Source of the DNA: an uncultured Paraburkholderia sp. | Lineage (GTDB): Bacteria > Pseudomonadota > Gammaproteobacteria > Burkholderiales > Burkholderiaceae | Direction of reading: 5' to 3' | Assembly (NCBI GenBank): GCA_940746715.1 | Contig: CALNWN010000004.1 | Span: 310,001 to 374,000, forward strand | DNA length: 64,000 nt | Shown here: positions 30,613 to 41,369 of the stretch, piece after piece | How the letters are laid out: each line of letters opens with the position of its first letter | Numbering within the stretch: position 1 is the stretch's first letter | Translations under genes and position numbers: made by a program | The notes under the pieces: model-generated | Databases searched by the model: none | Told to the model about the DNA's origin: nothing | The model's input: only the letters and a program-made list of their open reading frames with translations

Positions 30613-31149
30613 ACTTACCCCGAGTCGATGATCACGCGGCCGTTTCCGTTCAACGCGTTTTACGACGTCGACGATGTGCCCGAGGTGGATGCCGCGAGCT
30701 ACCGCTTGCAGGTCAGGTCAGCGGGCTCGCAAACGGCAAGCGCGTGTGGGACGCTCGACGAACTGCGCGCGTTGCCGCAGGAAAGCCAGATCACGCGCCA
30801 TATCTGCATCGAAGGGTGGAGCGCGATTGGCCGCTGGGACGGCGTGCGCTTCGCCGAATTCCTGAAGCTCGCCGGCGCGGACCTCACCGCGAAGTATGTG
30901 TCGCTGCATTGTGCGGACAACTACTGGACGAGCATCGACATGCCGACGGCGCTGCATCCGCAGACGCAGCTCACGCTCGCTTACGACGGCGAGACGCTGC
31001 CGCCGAAATACGGCTTTCCGATGAAGCTGCGCATCCCCACCAAGCTCGGCTACAAGAATCCGAAGCATATCGCCGCGATCAGCGTGACCAACGACTATCC
31101 CGGTGGCTATTGGGAGAACCAGGGCTACAACTGGTTCGGCGGTTCCTGA
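30607..31149 (+). pseudogene. YedY/MsrP-like molybdopterin oxidoreductase, N terminus deleted
   Basis: Homology begins abruptly at TYPESMITRPFPFNAF near 30616, the middle of the mature protein, and runs to QGYNWFGGS before TGA 31149. The Cys ligand region (ITRHICIEGWSAIGRW) and KLRIPTKLGYKNPKHI are present, but the Tat leader and roughly the first 130 residues are gone. A 5-bp tandem copy (AGGTC AGGTC, at about 30711-30720) plus one extra G near 30747 garble about 12 residues and then restore the frame. It was coupled to the truncated cytochrome b561; one deletion removed the join. Confidence 0.75.
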
Positions 31150-31275
31150 TGGGCATCGGGCTGGTAGCGGTTTTGTAATGCGGGTTTTTAATGCGGCTTT
31201 GCGGTGCAGCCTTGCTGTGCCTGTTTTGCTGCCTGTTTTGCAGTCTGTCAACCGTTTCTCATGGAGCGTTCATAC

Positions 31276-31595
31276 ATGTCAATTCGCCTGAAACTCGGCC
31301 TCACGCTTGCGACGCTGGCTTTTGCCGGCGCCGCGCTCGCACAAACGCCCGCCGCGAAGCCGTCGCGTATTCGCGGCGATATCGTCTCGCTCGACGGCGA
31401 TGTGCTGAAGGTGCATCGCCGCAGCGGCGACACGGTATCGATCGAATTGAAGCCGGCTGTCACCGTGTCGGCCGTCAAGTCGATGCAGCTGTCCGACATC
31501 AAGCCGGGCTCGTTTGTCGGCACCGCGGCGACGACCGGCACCGACGGCAAGCTCACCGCCACCGAAGTCGTGGTGTTCCCCGAAGCCGCGCGCGG
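31276..31595 (+). pseudogene. Exported DUF5666-like protein, 3' end lost
   Basis: ATG at 31276 starts a Sec leader (LTLATLAFAGAALAQTP), then a beta-rich domain (RIRGDIVSLDGDVLKVHRRS, IKPGSFVGTAATTGTDGKLT). Homology ends at VVVFPEAARG near 31595. The following codons are Arg-rich and antisense to the neighbouring transporter, so a deletion has joined the two convergent genes tail to tail. Function is unknown. Confidence 0.6.
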
Positions 31596-31604
31596 CAGGT
31601 ATAG

Positions 31605-32121
31605 GCAAGCGCCGCGCCGCCGGAGAGCCGCACGCCGATCCCGTCGATCACCGTGTACAGCGCGATGGTTGCGCCGGTGGTGAGCGCAGCCAGCACGCCC
31701 GCGCGCGACACGCGTCCCGCCTGCAGCGCAATTGCGATGATGCCGCCGGAGATCATCGCGATCCCGAGCGCGTGCAACGGGCCGGTCATCTCATGCGCGA
31801 ACAGCGCCGCGCCGAGCGTGACGAGCAGCGGCGACGAGCCGCACGACCGGATACGCCCGCGCCAGGAGGTCGCCGCGACGATAGGCATGCACAAGACTCG
31901 CGTTATAGCAGATATGCACGAGCCCCGATGCGACGACATACGGCCACGCCGCGGCCGCCGGCAGCGGCGTGAACACAACAATGAGCGTGCTGACGGCCGC
32001 AATCGCGACGCTCATCCACGTCATCGAGAGGAAGCGGTCGCGGTTGCCGTGCAGCAACGCGTTCCAGCTGGCGTGGAGGAGGGCCGCAACGAGAACGAGA
32101 CCGCCCGGTGTAGCTGAGCAT
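31605..32121 (-). pseudogene. EamA/DMT-family exporter, truncated and frameshifted
   Basis: ATG at 32121 begins MLSYTGG, but one extra G near 32107 shifts the frame. The true sequence continues GLVLVAALLHASWNALLHGN, then WPYVVASGLVHICYNASLVH and, after another shift near 31848, LLVTLGAALFAHEMTGPLHA and ALTTGATIALYTVIDGIGVR. The family has ten helices (about 290 residues); here the last four or so are missing because the gene runs into the convergent DUF5666-like remnant. Substrate is unknown. Confidence 0.7.
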
Positions 32122-32374
32122 AGAAAGGAAGCCGGTCGGGTCCCGGCCTGAGGTTGTAAAGGCGTGCTGACGCGCGTAAGCGCCGGAGCTTCGATCTTAA
32201 ACGGAATCGCCGCCATTGCGCAGACGCGGGTCGACTGGCGCTCGACGCCCGACACGTGTCGCAATCGGCACTATCCACGTCGCATTGCCGCAAATCCGCT
32301 GCGGCGTTCGTGCCGTAAAGCTGTGAGTCGGTTTCCGATCAGTCATTCCTTTCACAGCCCGATCTTTGCTATCC

Positions 32375-32428
32375 GGAGGAACGGACCGGGCGGGCAGCGT
32401 GCGTGGCCGCTGCCCGCCCGGTCTCATG
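32375..32428 (+). promoter_or_regulatory. Hairpin set between Shine-Dalgarno and start codon of the chemoreceptor gene
   Basis: GGAGGA lies at 32375-32380. A perfect 16-bp stem (32384-32399 with 32408-32423, outer bases GACCGGGC/GCCCGGTC) encloses an 8-nt loop, and ATG is at 32426. Linearly the spacing is 45 nt; with the stem folded it is 5 nt. There is no T-run, so a terminator is unlikely. Confidence 0.75.
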
Positions 32429-33974
32429 CCTATGCGCAGACACATCACCATCCGCGGCGGATTGGCCGCGACGATCGCCGGTTACACGCTGCTGCTGATG
32501 CTGGTCATCGTGGCCGGCATTGCCGGGCTTTATGACAGCAGCAACGCGCTGCGCGACATGTATCAGGACGACACGGCGTCGCTGCTGCATCTGAAGACGA
32601 GTTCCGAGCGTCTGCTGCAACTGCGCGGCGGTCTCGGCGAAACCGAGCAGATCATCAGCGCGGGCAAGCCGGCTAAGGATGCCATCGCGCGACTGCATGT
32701 GCTGCTCGATTCGAGCAATCGCGAACTGGAAGCTTACCGGGCGCTGCATGTGCCCGACAGCGTCGAAAAGCCGCTCGTCGACGCCATGGATGCAAAGCGT
32801 CGGCACCTGCTCGCGCAGGTCTTCCAACTGGCGCTCAAACAGCTCGACGACGACAACCTCGTCGATTTCCTGACGACGCAGCGCGAAGCGCCCGCTGCGC
32901 TCTTTGCCGACTATCAGGCCGCATTGACGGCGCTGGAGGACTATCAGGTGGAGCGCGAAAAAGCACGCTTCGAGCACGCGGAGGCGCGTTTTCGCGTGAT
33001 GTTGTGGGCGCTCGGCATCACGGGCGGCGTGGCGCTCGTGATCGGCGTGCTCGCTCAGCGCCCGCTCGCGCGCGCCATCGTCCAGCCGATCAACATGGCG
33101 GTCGATCATTTCGGCCGCATCGCGGGCGGCGATCTGACGGGCGCGATCGCGGTGCAGCGCGATAACGAAATGGGCTATCTGCTCCATGCGCTCAAGGGCA
33201 TGCAGAACAGCCTCGTCCAGACGGTCCAGAAAGTTCGCACGAGTACCGAGGCGATCGTGCACGACGCGCGCGATTGCGGGCGGCAGTGTGGACCTGTCGA
33301 CGCGCACCGAGCAGCACGCAGCCTCGCTGCAGCAGGCGGCGGCGAGCATGGAGCAGCTGACCGCCACCGTCCGCCAGAACGCCGACAATGCGCGCCGCGC
33401 CGTCGAACTTGCGACGGGCGCCTCGGAGATCGCGTCGCGCGGCGGACAGGTGGTCGACCAGGTCGTCGCGACAATGGACGCCATTTCGGGAAGCTCGGAC
33501 CGGATTGTCGGCATCGTGAGCGTGATCGAGGGCATCGCGTTTCAGACCAACATCCTCGCGTTGAATGCGGCGGTCGAAGCGGCCCGCGCCGGCGAGCAGG
33601 GCCGCGGCTTCGCGGTGGTCGCCTCCGAGGTGCGCAATCTCGCGCAGCGCTCGGCTGCGGCGGCGCGCGAGATCAACGAACTGATCGGCGACTCGACAGT
33701 CAAGGTCAAGGACGGCAGCACGCTCGTCGGCCGCGCGGGCGCGACGATGGAGGAAGTGGTCGAAGCGGTGCGGCGCGTGACGGCCATCATGACCGAGATC
33801 AGTCTCGCTTCGAGCGAGCAGACCGCTGGCATCGAACTCGTCAACACGAGCGTCACGCAGATGGAGGAAATGACGCAGCACAACTCCGCGCTGGTCGAAG
33901 AGGCGTCGGCTGCCGCGCTGTCGCTCGAAGAGCAGAGCCGCGAACTGAACGATGCAGTGGCCGTGTTCCGTTGA
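32426..33974 (+). pseudogene. Methyl-accepting chemotaxis protein, one frameshift
   Basis: The N-terminal helix is GGLAATIAGYTLLLMLVIVA, followed by a periplasmic helical-bundle sensor of about 160 residues, a second helix (LWALGITGGVALVIGVLA) and HAMP ([19 protein letters not shown]). The signalling hairpin tip [20 protein letters not shown] and RSAAAAREI are intact but in another frame, because of a lesion near 33275 in the HAMP-to-coiled-coil join. Receptors of this type bind small ligands and steer CheA. The start is at ATG 32426 behind the unusual hairpin leader; ATG 32432 is the alternative. Confidence 0.8.
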
Positions 33975-34216
33975 AGGAGGACCGGGCGGCGGGCTGTGAG
34001 GGAGGCCGGTGTGCCGCGCTCTCGTGTTGCTGGATGCTTATGTGCTGGATCGCGATGGGCGGCGTGGTGCGACGTGCATGCAGGCGGCGGCCCATACCGC
34101 ATTCATGCCGATGCTATGCTTTTGAGTCTGCTGCGTGCCGCGCCGATGGCACGAACGCAGCGAGGAGACAAGGGCTTCGCGCATCGCGCGAACACGGACA
34201 AGGAGGATCTGCGGTC

Positions 34217-35075
34217 ATGAACGAAGAGCGAGGCCTGGCACCGGACAGCACCGCGGCCCGCGTCGCCCTGTGGCGCGCGCTGCATACCGAGGCGGACGCC
34301 GCGCCGCATGTTTTCGACGATCGGATCGGGCTGAAACTGCTGTCTTCCGGCGATGATTGGCGCGCGCGGCGACATGGACCCGCAGTTCACGCGGCCGTTT
34401 CGCGCGTCGATCGTGGCTCGGGCGCGCTTCATCGAAGATCTGGTTGCCGGGCAGGCCGCGCGCGGAATCGATCAATATGTGATTCTCGGCGCCGGTCTCG
34501 ACAGCTTTGCGCAGCGCAAGCCCGAGCTCGCTGCGCGCCTGACTGTGTTCGAGATCGATCAGCTGGTGCCGCAGGCGTGGAAGCGTCAGCGGCTCGTCGA
34601 ACTCGGGTTCGGCATTCCGCGCTGGCTGCGCTTCGTGCCGGTCGATTTCGAGGCCGGCGAAGCGTGGCGCGAGCCGCCTCGTGGCGGAGGGCTTCGACAG
34701 CAGCAAGCCGGCAATTGTGGTCTCCACGGGCGTGAGCATGTATCTGACACGCGACGCCAACGCGGCCACGCTGCGTCAGGTTGCGGCTTTCGCGCGCGGA
34801 TCGACGCTTGCCATGACCTTTCTGTTGCCGCTGCATCTGGCGGACCCGAGGTGCGCCCGGGGCTGGAAATGGCCGAAAAGGGCGCCCGCGCGAGCGGCAC
34901 GCCTTTCGTGAGCTTCTTCACGCCGGAGGACATGCTGGCGCTGGCCCGCGAAGCCGGCTTCACGCAGGCACAGCATGTTTCGGCGGCCGACCTGACACGA
35001 CGCTACTTCGCGGACAGGACCGACGGTTTGCGTCCGCCGAACAATGCCGAGGAACTACTTGTTGCAAAGGCCTGA
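34217..35075 (+). pseudogene. SAM-dependent methyltransferase, LCMT/TIGR00027 type, multiply frameshifted
   Basis: ATG at 34217 has a strong AAGGAGGAT site. Pieces in order: TAARVALWRALHTEADAAPH, FRASIVARARFIEDLVAGQA, the SAM-site region QYVILGAGLDSFAQRKPELA, VFEIDQLVPQAWKR, GVSMYLTRDANAATLRQVAA and TPFVSFFTPEDMLALAREAG, ending at TGA 35075. Frames change near 34355, 34680 and 34850. The target is unknown; relatives include polyketide and leucine carboxyl methyltransferases. Confidence 0.75.
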
Positions 35076-35090
35076 TGTGGTTGGCGAGGG

Positions 35091-35111
35091 ACGCCGCGCT
35101 ACACGCGGCGT
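35091..35111. terminator. Hairpin between convergent genes
   Basis: acgccgcg at 35091-35098 pairs with cgcggcgt at 35104-35111 around a CTACA loop, midway between the ends of the methyltransferase and the convergent chrA gene. It lacks a clear T-run on either strand, so it may only slow transcription or protect ends. Confidence 0.4.
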
Positions 35112-35126
35112 GCAAAGTCCCGTGCC

Positions 35127-36449
35127 TTACGCCAGCAGCCGCAAGACGAGCCCGGCCGCGCCGCACACCAGCACCACCGGTATCACGCCGGCCTTGAAGC
35201 GAAAGAGCGCAATGGCAGCCGCAACGCCGATGGCGAGCGACAGCCAGTCGAAGCTCCCGTGCAGACCCTTCGGCCACAAGACGTGCAACGCAAAAAAGAC
35301 CGCGAGATTCACGATGACGCCGACCACCGCCGCGGTAATCGCCGTCAGCGGCGCGGTGAATTTCAGATTGCCGTGCGTGGTCTCGATGAACGGCCCGCCC
35401 ATCAGAATGAACATGAACGAAGGCAGAAAGGTGAAGAACGTGACGACCGTCGACGCGACGACCGCGGACAGCAGCTGCGCGTCAGGACCGAATATCGCTC
35501 TCGTCCATCCGCCGACAAAGCCGACGAACGCGACCACCATGATCAGCGGGCCGGGCGTCGTTTCGCCGAGCGCGAGACCGTCGATCATCTGAAGCCCCGT
35601 CAGCCAGTGCTGATGCTCGACCGCGCCCTGGTAGACGTACGGCAAAACGGCATAGGCGCCGCCGAACGTCAGCAGCGCAGCCTTGGTGAAAAACCACGCC
35701 ATTTGCGCAAGTGCGCCATTCCAGCCGAAGAGCACGGCCAACGTGCCGATTACCGCGAGCCAGATGGCGACGAAGCTCGCGAGCACGATGAAAAAACGCT
35801 TCCAGGTGAAGAGCGCGTGCCGGGGCGTCGGCGTGTCGTCGATCAGCGCGCGGCCATGAGCCCCGGCGGCGGCGTGCTTTCCGCCGATCGCGAAGGTGCC
35901 CGGCGCATATTTGCCGCCGACGTAGCCGATGATGCCGGCCGCGAGAACGATCAACGGAAAGGGCACCTCGACGACGAAGATCGCAAGGAACGCCGCGGCG
36001 GCGATCGCCCATAGCCATGCGTTTTTGAGCGCGCGCGAACCGATGCGATACGCGGCGAACACGACGATCGCGGTCACGGCCGGCTTGATGCCGTACAGCA
36101 CGCCGGCCACCGCCGGGACGCTGCCGAAGACCAGGTAGACCCACGATAGGGCCATCAAAATAAAAAGCGACGGCAGCACGAAAAGCCCGCCTGCGAGCAC
36201 GCCGCCCCAGGTGCGCTGCATGAGCCAGCCGATGTAAGTGGCCAGCTGCTGCGCCTCGGGCCCGGGAAGCACCATGCAGAAATTGAGCGCATGGAGGAAG
36301 CGCTTTTCGGAGATCCAGCGCTTTCTTTCGACGAGTTCCTGGTGCATCAGCGCGATCTGGCCGGCAGGGCCGCTGAAGCTCATGAAGCCGAGCCGCAGCC
36401 AGTACCAGAATGCAGTGGTGAGCGGAACGGGCGCGACGTCGTCTTTCAT
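35127..36449 (-). CDS. chrA: Chromate transporter ChrA, two-domain type
   Basis: This is an intact 440-residue membrane protein made of two homologous halves, as in long-chain CHR proteins. The first half has AFWYWLRLGFMSFSGPAGQI and LPGPEAQQLATYIGW; the second has FFTKAALLTFGGAYAVLPYV and GLALGETTPGPLIMVVAFVG. A His/Thr-containing cytosolic linker lies between (about residues 195-215). ChrA exports chromate from the cytoplasm. ATG at 36449 is chosen as the first in-frame start. No ChrB regulator is adjacent. Confidence 0.9.
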   Translation of the reverse strand: MKDDVAPVPLTTAFWYWLRLGFMSFSGPAGQIALMHQELVERKRWISEKRFLHALNFCMVLPGPEAQQLATYIGWLMQRTWGGVLAGGLFVLPSLFILMALSWVYLVFGSVPAVAGVLYGIKPAVTAIVVFAAYRIGSRALKNAWLWAIAAAAFLAIFVVEVPFPLIVLAAGIIGYVGGKYAPGTFAIGGKHAAAGAHGRALIDDTPTPRHALFTWKRFFIVLASFVAIWLAVIGTLAVLFGWNGALAQMAWFFTKAALLTFGGAYAVLPYVYQGAVEHQHWLTGLQMIDGLALGETTPGPLIMVVAFVGFVGGWTRAIFGPDAQLLSAVVASTVVTFFTFLPSFMFILMGGPFIETTHGNLKFTAPLTAITAAVVGVIVNLAVFFALHVLWPKGLHGSFDWLSLAIGVAAAIALFRFKAGVIPVVLVCGAAGLVLRLLA

Positions 36450-36576
36450 TGAAGTGGACCGGTTGGTTTTTTATGCTGCGGGTGGCGGGATTGCCCTGGT
36501 CGGGCGCGGTGCCGGGGTGACACCTCTCGACACCTCGCGACACGCTCCCGACGCCGGATGCGACGCAGTCTAGCAG

Positions 36577-38055
36577 TTACCGGACTCCGTGCGGGCCGGC
36601 TTGCAGGCGTGCCGCGAGTTGACGCGCCTTGATCAGTGCCTCGGTGATGGCAGCCGTCACCTTCTCGCGCGCAGCGCCGTCCCGCTGACGCAATGCAAAC
36701 GACGGATGATACGTGGCGATTCCCCAGCCGCCCTCGAGCTCGAACGGGTCGCTGAGATAGTCGCTCAAGCTCGCTTTTTCACGCAACAACGCATTGAGCG
36801 CGGTTGCCCCGAGCACGACGACGACCGATGGCCGGACCGTGTCGAATTCATGCGCGAGCCAATGAGAACAGGCTTCCACTTCACGCTGCGCGGGGGTTTT
36901 ATGCAGCCGCCGCTTGCCGCGCGGTTCCCACTTGAAATGCTTGACTGCGTTGGTCAGATAAAGCTCGTCGCGCGTGAGCCCGGCGCGCGCGATGGCGTTG
37001 TTCAGCAGTTGTCCCGCCGGACCGACGAAGGGCTCGCCGCTCAGGTCTTCCTGATCACCGGGCTGCTCGCCGATCACCATGATAGGCGCGGGCCGCGGCC
37101 CTACGCCGCCGACCGCTTGCGTCGCATGCCGCCACAGATCGCAGCGCCGGCACGCATCCAGCGACGACGGCTGATCGCGCGCCGGCTGCGCTAATTCCGC
37201 TTCGACAGAGATGGCCTTGCCGCCGAGTGCGGTCACGCCGCTCGCTTGCGCCACCCGCCGCGCGCCGGTCCTCGCTTCAGTGACCATGGCGGGGATCAGA
37301 CGGCCCTCCGGCAGGCCTTTCCAGAACCGCACCGGCATGTGCTGCTGGAGCGCCACCTCGTTCAGGCGGGCAGGGTTGAATGTACTGCGGTAATACGCGA
37401 GCCACAGGGATTCGGCTTCGTCGTTTGTCTCTGAATGGTGCGGATCGCGCAACGCGTGGCGCGCCTCGACATGCAGCTGCGAGCCGTCCCAGAACGCGGC
37501 GCCGTGAGGCGTCGCGATCATCCACGACGAGCGCCCCATGCGTTGCGCGACATGCTCGGCGGCCCAGCCGAGCATGTCGCGTTCCGGCTCGTACCATGCG
37601 ATGTACTCGGGCCCCGAAGCGTCCGATTGCTGCTTGCGAAAGTGCACGTACGCAATCATGTCGTGCCTGGCGCGCCGCACGCATTTAGCCATGAGTTAAA
37701 GCCGCGCACCGTCGACATCGGCCGGCGACGTGACCGCGCGGTCGCCGTGTTGCCAGCGCCATAACACCTTGTAGAGAAATGCCCAGCGCTGCGGCTCCCG
37801 GTACAGCGCGGCGTCGTGCAGCAACGCCGCCAGGTCCTTCGACACACGGACTGCGGGCGCTTCCGCCGCCGTCGCTGACGCATTGCCCGCGGTCTTGCTG
37901 TAGTCGAAAGCCGTCTGCCCGGCTAGCGGCTTTGCACCGGCGCTTTCGCGAATGCGCCACTCGATCGCCTCGGGCGCGAGCCCATGAGCGAGTGCAGCCA
38001 GTGAAGCGGCACGCCATGCTTCAAAGTGGTTGTCGATTTCAATGCGACGGAGCAC
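36577..38055 (-). pseudogene. udgX: UdgX-type uracil-DNA glycosylase fused to a TIGR03915 domain, split by an in-frame TAA
   Basis: The first 119 codons (GTG 38055) form the TIGR03915-like domain (NHFEAWRAASLAALAHGLAP, QRWAFLYKVLWRW) and end GARL-TAA at 37696-37698. The same frame continues three bases later with ATG 37692 and the remainder: VRRARHDMIAYVHFRK and then the glycosylase domain with GEQPGDQEDLSGEPFVGPAG, VKHFKWEPRGKRRLHKTPAQ and VLGATALNALL. The KRRLHKTP loop carries the His by which UdgX cross-links to uracil-DNA. Relatives are one polypeptide, so the TAA is probably a nonsense mutation (Gln CAA is one change away). Re-initiation at the adjacent ATG could still make the glycosylase half. 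It is coupled to the radical SAM gene. Confidence 0.8.
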
Positions 38056-38061
38056 GGCGTT

Positions 38062-39273
38062 TCACCACAGCTGCATTTGCACGGATGGTGGCGTCAAAAC
38101 CCGCCGCAGATGCGCCGACGGCGCGTCATGCATGGCCGCGCGATAGTCCTGCGTGACGACGAACGGCTTGATTTTTTCCAGCGGACAACGCAGACGCACA
38201 AGGTCTTCATAGCGCACGCGGCGCGAACGCCGCAATTCGACGAGCCGTTTTGCATTGCGCATGCCGATGCCCGGCACCCGCGCGATCATGCGCAGCGGCG
38301 CACGGTTCAGGTCCACCGGAAACTGCTCGCGATGCGCGAGCGCCCATGCCAGCTTCGGGTCCATGGCGAGCGGCAGATTGCCCGGCTGCTGGAACAGCTC
38401 GCCGACGCTAAAGCCGTAGCCGCGCAGCAGAAAATCTGCCTGATATAACCGGTGCTCGCGCAGCAACGGCGGCGCTTCGCCAAGCACGGCCGACGGGCTG
38501 TCCGGAATCGTACTGAACGCCGAGTAGTACACCCGCTTGAGCTTGTAGGACCCGTACAGCGTTTCGGCGGTCTGGAGAATCGTGCTGTCATTCGTCTGAT
38601 CGGCGCCGACGATCATTTGCGTGCTCTGGCCGGCGGGACTGAACCTGGGGGCTCGCGTGTCGCTCAGCGCTTCCTCTTGCGCGAGGCGGATCGACCCCAT
38701 GGCAAGCTTGATGGTGCGCACGTCCTTTTCCGGGGCGAGCCGCGCGAGACTCACCTCCGTTGGCAGTTCGATATTCACGCTCAGCCGGTCCGCGTAGCGG
38801 ACCGCCTGCGCGATCAGTTCCGGATCGGCGTCCGGAATGGTTTTCAGGTGAATGTAACCGCGAAACTGGTGATCGACGCGCAATGACTGGGCGACCCGAA
38901 CCAGTTGCTCCATGGTGTAATTCGAAGACTGGATAATGCCCGAGCTCAAAAACAGCCCGTCGATATAGTTGCGCCGGTAGAAGTCCAGCGTGAGATCGAC
39001 CACCTCCTCAGGCGAGAAGCGGGCCCGCGGCACATTGCTGGAGCGCCGGTTGACGCAGTACTGGCAGTCGTACAGACAGAAGTTGGTGAGCAGGATTTTC
39101 AGGAGCGACACGCAGCGCCCGTCCGGCGTGAAGCTGTGACAAATGCTCGCGCCGGTGCTCGCACCGAGGCCCTGCGTGCCGCGCGACGCCCGCCTCGGCG
39201 CGCCGCTGCTCGCGCAGGATGCGTCGTACTTTGCTGCGTCCGCCAGGATTTCCAGCTTTTTTTGTAATTCCAC
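38062..39273 (-). CDS. Putative DNA modification/repair radical SAM protein (TIGR03916)
   Basis: This intact 403-residue protein starts at GTG 39273. The radical SAM cluster motif is NFCLYDCQYCVNRR (C-x3-C-x2-C). Other landmarks are IDGLFLSSGIIQSSNYTMEQ, YADRLSVNIELPTE and a C-terminal helix-hairpin-helix (IARVPGIGMRNAKRLVELRR) for DNA binding. The family always travels with UdgX/TIGR03915 proteins, as here (6 bp apart), and is thought to act on damaged DNA. The reaction is unproven. A LexA-like box lies directly upstream. Confidence 0.85.
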   Translation of the reverse strand: MELQKKLEILADAAKYDASCASSGAPRRASRGTQGLGASTGASICHSFTPDGRCVSLLKILLTNFCLYDCQYCVNRRSSNVPRARFSPEEVVDLTLDFYRRNYIDGLFLSSGIIQSSNYTMEQLVRVAQSLRVDHQFRGYIHLKTIPDADPELIAQAVRYADRLSVNIELPTEVSLARLAPEKDVRTIKLAMGSIRLAQEEALSDTRAPRFSPAGQSTQMIVGADQTNDSTILQTAETLYGSYKLKRVYYSAFSTIPDSPSAVLGEAPPLLREHRLYQADFLLRGYGFSVGELFQQPGNLPLAMDPKLAWALAHREQFPVDLNRAPLRMIARVPGIGMRNAKRLVELRRSRRVRYEDLVRLRCPLEKIKPFVVTQDYRAAMHDAPSAHLRRVLTPPSVQMQLW

Positions 39274-39284
39274 GTTGTCGCCAA

Positions 39285-39304
39285 TACTGTATGGATGTAC
39301 ATCA
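39285..39304 (-). promoter_or_regulatory. LexA (SOS) box candidate upstream of the radical SAM/udgX operon
   Basis: The 20-mer tactgtatggatgtacatca contains CTGT-N8-ACAT, one base off the CTGT-N8-ACAG LexA core, with the outer TA also conserved. It ends 11 bp before the start codon of the radical SAM gene, so bound LexA would cover the leader. The DNA-repair content of the operon supports SOS control. Confidence 0.6.
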
Positions 39305-39443
39305 TTCTACGTAGGCGGTCGGCAAGCGCAAGCGTTTTTTTGAAGGCTCGGCAGTGCCACGTCAGCATGTGCTGCGGGCCGCGAGTCAGTTCAATGCGAA
39401 GGAGGATCCGTGTAGATGTCGGCTTTCACCACGCAGGAGCGAG

Positions 39444-40049
39444 ATGCCTGAACAACTGTGGTTGCCCGGGCTGGAGGCGCCGCCCACCCCAACAGACGGT
39501 CTGTTTTTCGCGGTCTTTCCGGACAGTAACACGGCGGCCGGTATTTCAAAGTTCGCGCAGCGGCTTTGCGGGGAAGCGCGCGCCCGCGGCAGGCCGCTTG
39601 CGGCCAATCGTTTGCACGTCACGCTGCGGCATCTCGGCACTTTCGCGGGCGGGTTGCCGCCGGCTCATGTTGAGGCGGCAATGCAGGCCGCGGCGTCTAT
39701 CCGCATGGCGCCGTTTACCGTGGAGTTCAACACGGTCGCGAGTTTCGCTTCAAAACCGCGCCCGGGCCCATTGGTTCTGACGGGAACCGATGGCGTCGTC
39801 GATCTTCATGCTCTGCATGACGCGTTGCATGACGCATTGCGGAACTGCGGCATTGAGAATGACAGGAGTTCCGCGGCGGGGGCATTTACGCCGCATGTGA
39901 CGTTGGCTTACGGTCTGCCCTGGGCGGCCGCGCACCCGGTCGAGCCGGTTTGCTGGAATGTGCGCGCTTTTGCGCTGATACACAGCTTGTTGGGGCGGGT
40001 CCCGGCATGTTGTGCTTGCGCGCTGGCCGCTCGAAGGCGTTGAGCCCTG
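39444..40049 (+). pseudogene. thpR: RNA 2',3'-cyclic phosphodiesterase ThpR, 3' frameshift
   Basis: ATG at 39444 starts MPEQLWLPGLEAPPTPTDG. Both 2H-phosphoesterase motifs are present (LHVTLRHLGTF and PHVTLAYGLPW), with the F(F/A)AVFPD start of the domain. The last 20 residues are out of frame after a lesion near 39995; the alternative frame reads SRHVVLARWPLEGVEP to TGA 40049, as expected for the family. Because both catalytic motifs precede the lesion, some activity could remain. The segment LHDALHDALHDAL is an internal triplet repeat. Confidence 0.75.
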
Positions 40050-40197
40050 ATGCGTCACGCGCGAGCACGGCCGGCTGGCGTGATCGCGCTACCACTGCGC
40101 GGCACCGGAACGGCTGCGGTGTGCCGGTATGCCAAGCCGGGAGAGCCATCGGGCACTCCCTGATAGAATGCTTGGGCCGCAACGTAGTGGATTGCAG

Positions 40198-41320
<1,123 letters not shown>

Positions 41321-41369
41321 GCAGCAAACCGGCCCAACGTTTTCCCAACAAGACAAACAGCTCCCGCCG

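Noticed and set aside
32384..32423. Hairpin before the chemoreceptor gene as a terminator
   Set aside because: There is no T-run on either strand, and the start codon follows after two bases.
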